In this document: positions 14,897-15,940 of the stretch, one piece after another
Layout: every line of letters begins with the position of its first letter
How positions within the stretch are numbered: the stretch's first letter is position 1
DNA from: Bacteroidales bacterium UBA1197
GTDB taxonomy: Bacteria; Bacteroidota; Bacteroidia; Bacteroidales; UBA932
Direction: 5' to 3'
Assembly (NCBI GenBank): GCA_002309995.1
Contig: DBYB01000048.1
Location: 1-15,940, forward strand
DNA: 15,940 nucleotides
Translations under genes and position numbers: made by a program
Notes under the pieces: model-generated
Databases searched by the model: none
Seen by the model: the letters and a program-made list of their open reading frames with translations, nothing else
What the model was told of the DNA's origin: nothing

Positions 14897-15211
14897 TTAT
14901 TCTTCTTCGGTCTTTTTCAAGACCTGACGCAGGATGCGGGTCAACTGGTCGGTGCAGGATGTGCCCCGGCCGTTGCAGTTGATGCCGCTAAGTCTCTCCA
15001 GGGCAAAATCAACCGTGGCTCCTTCCAGAAGGGAGCCTATTGCCTGGAGGTTGCCGTGACAGCCCCTCAGGTATTTGAGATTGTATATCTTGCCGTCGAT
15101 GAGATCGAAGTTGATGAGCTTCGAGCAGACCAGCGCGCTTGGAGCGGCGGTAATGTGGCGCACGCCGTCTTCTACGGTATCGGCCAGTATCTGAAAATCG
15201 TCTCCTGCCAT
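14897..15211 (-). CDS. Small TSCPD-domain protein
   Basis: The 104-residue protein matches the TSCPD family of small proteins: VCSKLINFDLIDGKI, LRGCHGNLQAI, LEGATVDFALERL, GINCNGRGTSCTDQL. The four cysteines C29, C51, C79 and C86 are at the places where the family is thought to bind a metal. The domain also occurs at the C-terminus of B12-dependent ribonucleotide reductases, but the stand-alone proteins have no established function. Two things differ from the usual form: the signature reads TSCTD instead of TSCPD, and the N-terminus is about 20 residues longer than common members. It is transcribed alone from a -7 element 22 bases upstream, divergent from aspS. Confidence 0.85.
   Translation of the reverse strand: MAGDDFQILADTVEDGVRHITAAPSALVCSKLINFDLIDGKIYNLKYLRGCHGNLQAIGSLLEGATVDFALERLSGINCNGRGTSCTDQLTRILRQVLKKTEEE
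14909..14924. other. Perfect hairpin at the dapA/TSCPD convergence
   Basis: GGTCTT/AAGACC with a four-base loop forms a 6-bp stem inside the last codons of the TSCPD gene, 12 bases past the dapA stop. No T run follows on either strand, so it is only a weak candidate for a bidirectional terminator; no better one is present at this junction. Confidence 0.3.
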
Positions 15212-15233
15212 AATTCTGTAATGTATAATCGTG

Positions 15234-15241
15234 CAAATATA
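15234..15241 (-). promoter_or_regulatory. -7 element of the TSCPD gene
   Basis: TATATTTG on the minus strand is a perfect -7 match, 22 bases before the ATG at 15211. The base quartet 18 bases upstream is ATTG, one mismatch from the -33 TTTG. Confidence 0.6.
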
Positions 15242-15251
15242 GATATTTTAT

Positions 15252-15259
15252 TAAATTTG
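15252..15259 (+). promoter_or_regulatory. -7 element of aspS
   Basis: TAAATTTG matches TAnnTTTG and lies 22 bases before the aspS ATG at 15282. It is only 10 bases from the divergent element of the TSCPD gene, so the two promoters overlap. No clear -33 TTTG is seen. Confidence 0.55.
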
Positions 15260-15281
15260 CAATTCTGAATTTGCTACGTAT

Positions 15282-15940
15282 ATGTACAGAACCCACACTT
15301 GCGGAGAGCTCCGCATAGCCGACAAAGGCAAGAAAGTCACCCTGGCGGGATGGGTGCAGAAATCCCGTAAACTCGGCGGAATGACATTCATCGACCTGCG
15401 CGACCGTTATGGCGTCACGCAACTGGTCATAGAGGCCGACGCCGCCCCCGAACTGTTGGAGAAGGCCGCTTCCCTGGGCCGCGAATTTGTTATCCAGGTT
15501 GATGGCGAGGTGCTCGAGCGCGAGAGCAGGAACTCCAGGATTCCCACCGGTGACATAGAGATTAAAGTATTGGGTATCAATATACTGAACGAGTCAGCGG
15601 TACCTCCGTTCACCATCGAGGAGAACTCCGACGGCGGCGAGGACCTTCGCGCCCGCTACCGTTACCTCGACCTGCGCCGTCCGCCCCTCCAGAGGGCGCT
15701 CGCGCTGCGTCACCGTCTGGCCCAGGAGATCCGCACCTACCTCGACGGCCAGGGATTTATGGAGATCGAGACTCCGTACCTCATCAAATCGACTCCCGAG
15801 GGAGCGCGCGACTTCGTGGTGCCTTCCCGTATGAATCCCGGCACCTTCTACGCCCTCCCGCAGAGCCCGCAGACCTTCAAGCAGCTGCTGATGGTGGCCG
15901 GTTACGACCGTTACTTCCAGATCGTGCGCTGCTTCCGCGA
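15282..15940 (+). CDS. aspS: Aspartyl-tRNA synthetase, 3' end beyond the window
   Basis: The visible 219 residues cover the N-terminal OB-fold anticodon-binding domain (about 1-105, with LAGWVQKSRKLGGMTFIDLRD) and the start of the class II catalytic core. RYRYLDLRR is at 125-133, EIETPYL follows motif 1, GARDFVVPSR is at 174-183, QSPQTFKQLLM at 194-204, and the sequence ends in the opening of motif 2 (QIVRCFR). Family members charge tRNA-Asp with aspartate. The bacterial form of about 580 residues with a GAD insertion is expected but lies outside the window. The gene is divergent from the TSCPD gene. Confidence 0.96.
   Translation, partial: MYRTHTCGELRIADKGKKVTLAGWVQKSRKLGGMTFIDLRDRYGVTQLVIEADAAPELLEKAASLGREFVIQVDGEVLERESRNSRIPTGDIEIKVLGINILNESAVPPFTIEENSDGGEDLRARYRYLDLRRPPLQRALALRHRLAQEIRTYLDGQGFMEIETPYLIKSTPEGARDFVVPSRMNPGTFYALPQSPQTFKQLLMVAGYDRYFQIVRCFR

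Noticed and set aside
1..15940. CRISPR array, insertion sequence or riboswitch
   Set aside because: I saw no regularly spaced long repeats, no transposase and no recognisable riboswitch fold; leaders before thrA, murB and aspS are too short for one.

Overview
The window looks like a chromosomal piece of a fairly GC-rich Bacteroidales/Bacteroidetes bacterium. The clearest sign is the promoters: six or more copies of the Bacteroidetes -7 element TAnnTTTG sit just upstream of start codons or the tRNA, twice with an upstream TTTG about 19-20 bases away. The gene set fits too (fused aspartokinase/homoserine dehydrogenase, CdaA, a DUF234-type ATPase, a tandem esterase, TSCPD protein), as does the absence of a genome-encoded CCA on the tRNA. 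Genus cannot be told from sequence alone.

Layout. 1-2090 is accessory: a GC-rich hairpin-forming stretch with no recognisable gene, a minus-strand terminator, three TGTTAGTA repeats, a decayed DUF2442 gene, an AT-richer ATPase gene (AAA + DUF234 nuclease-like domain) with its own promoter, and a short gene remnant. A tRNA-Ser(GCT) with promoter and terminator (about 2084-2284, minus strand) closes this region. From 2290 rightwards everything is compact core genome.

Leftward unit (minus strand, 9722 down to about 2290): thrA, dapB, pepP-like aminopeptidase, fabG-like reductase, comF-family gene, then a secreted two-domain alpha/beta hydrolase. The first five are joined by two ATGA overlaps and gaps of 3 and 6 bases, so they are almost certainly one operon; the hydrolase, 50 bases further, may have its own weak promoter. 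Rightward unit (plus strand, 9737 to 14896): murB, cdaA, mutS2, dapA, also tightly packed, with an ATGA overlap at cdaA/mutS2 and one base between mutS2 and dapA. The units diverge from one 55-base region in which two -7 elements face each other. A TSCPD-domain gene converges on dapA, and a partial aspS starts at the right edge.

Functionally the two divergent units split one pathway: aspartate to aspartyl-phosphate (ThrA) and then DapA and DapB lead to diaminopimelate for peptidoglycan, MurB makes UDP-MurNAc, and CdaA makes c-di-AMP, a messenger tied to cell wall and osmotic balance in other phyla. I see no wholly novel multigene system. The best leads are a ThrA with one ACT unit missing and an NRR in place of the usual NK motif, a CdaA with RHK in place of RHR, apparently leaderless murB and cdaA transcripts, and the decayed mobile-looking left end.
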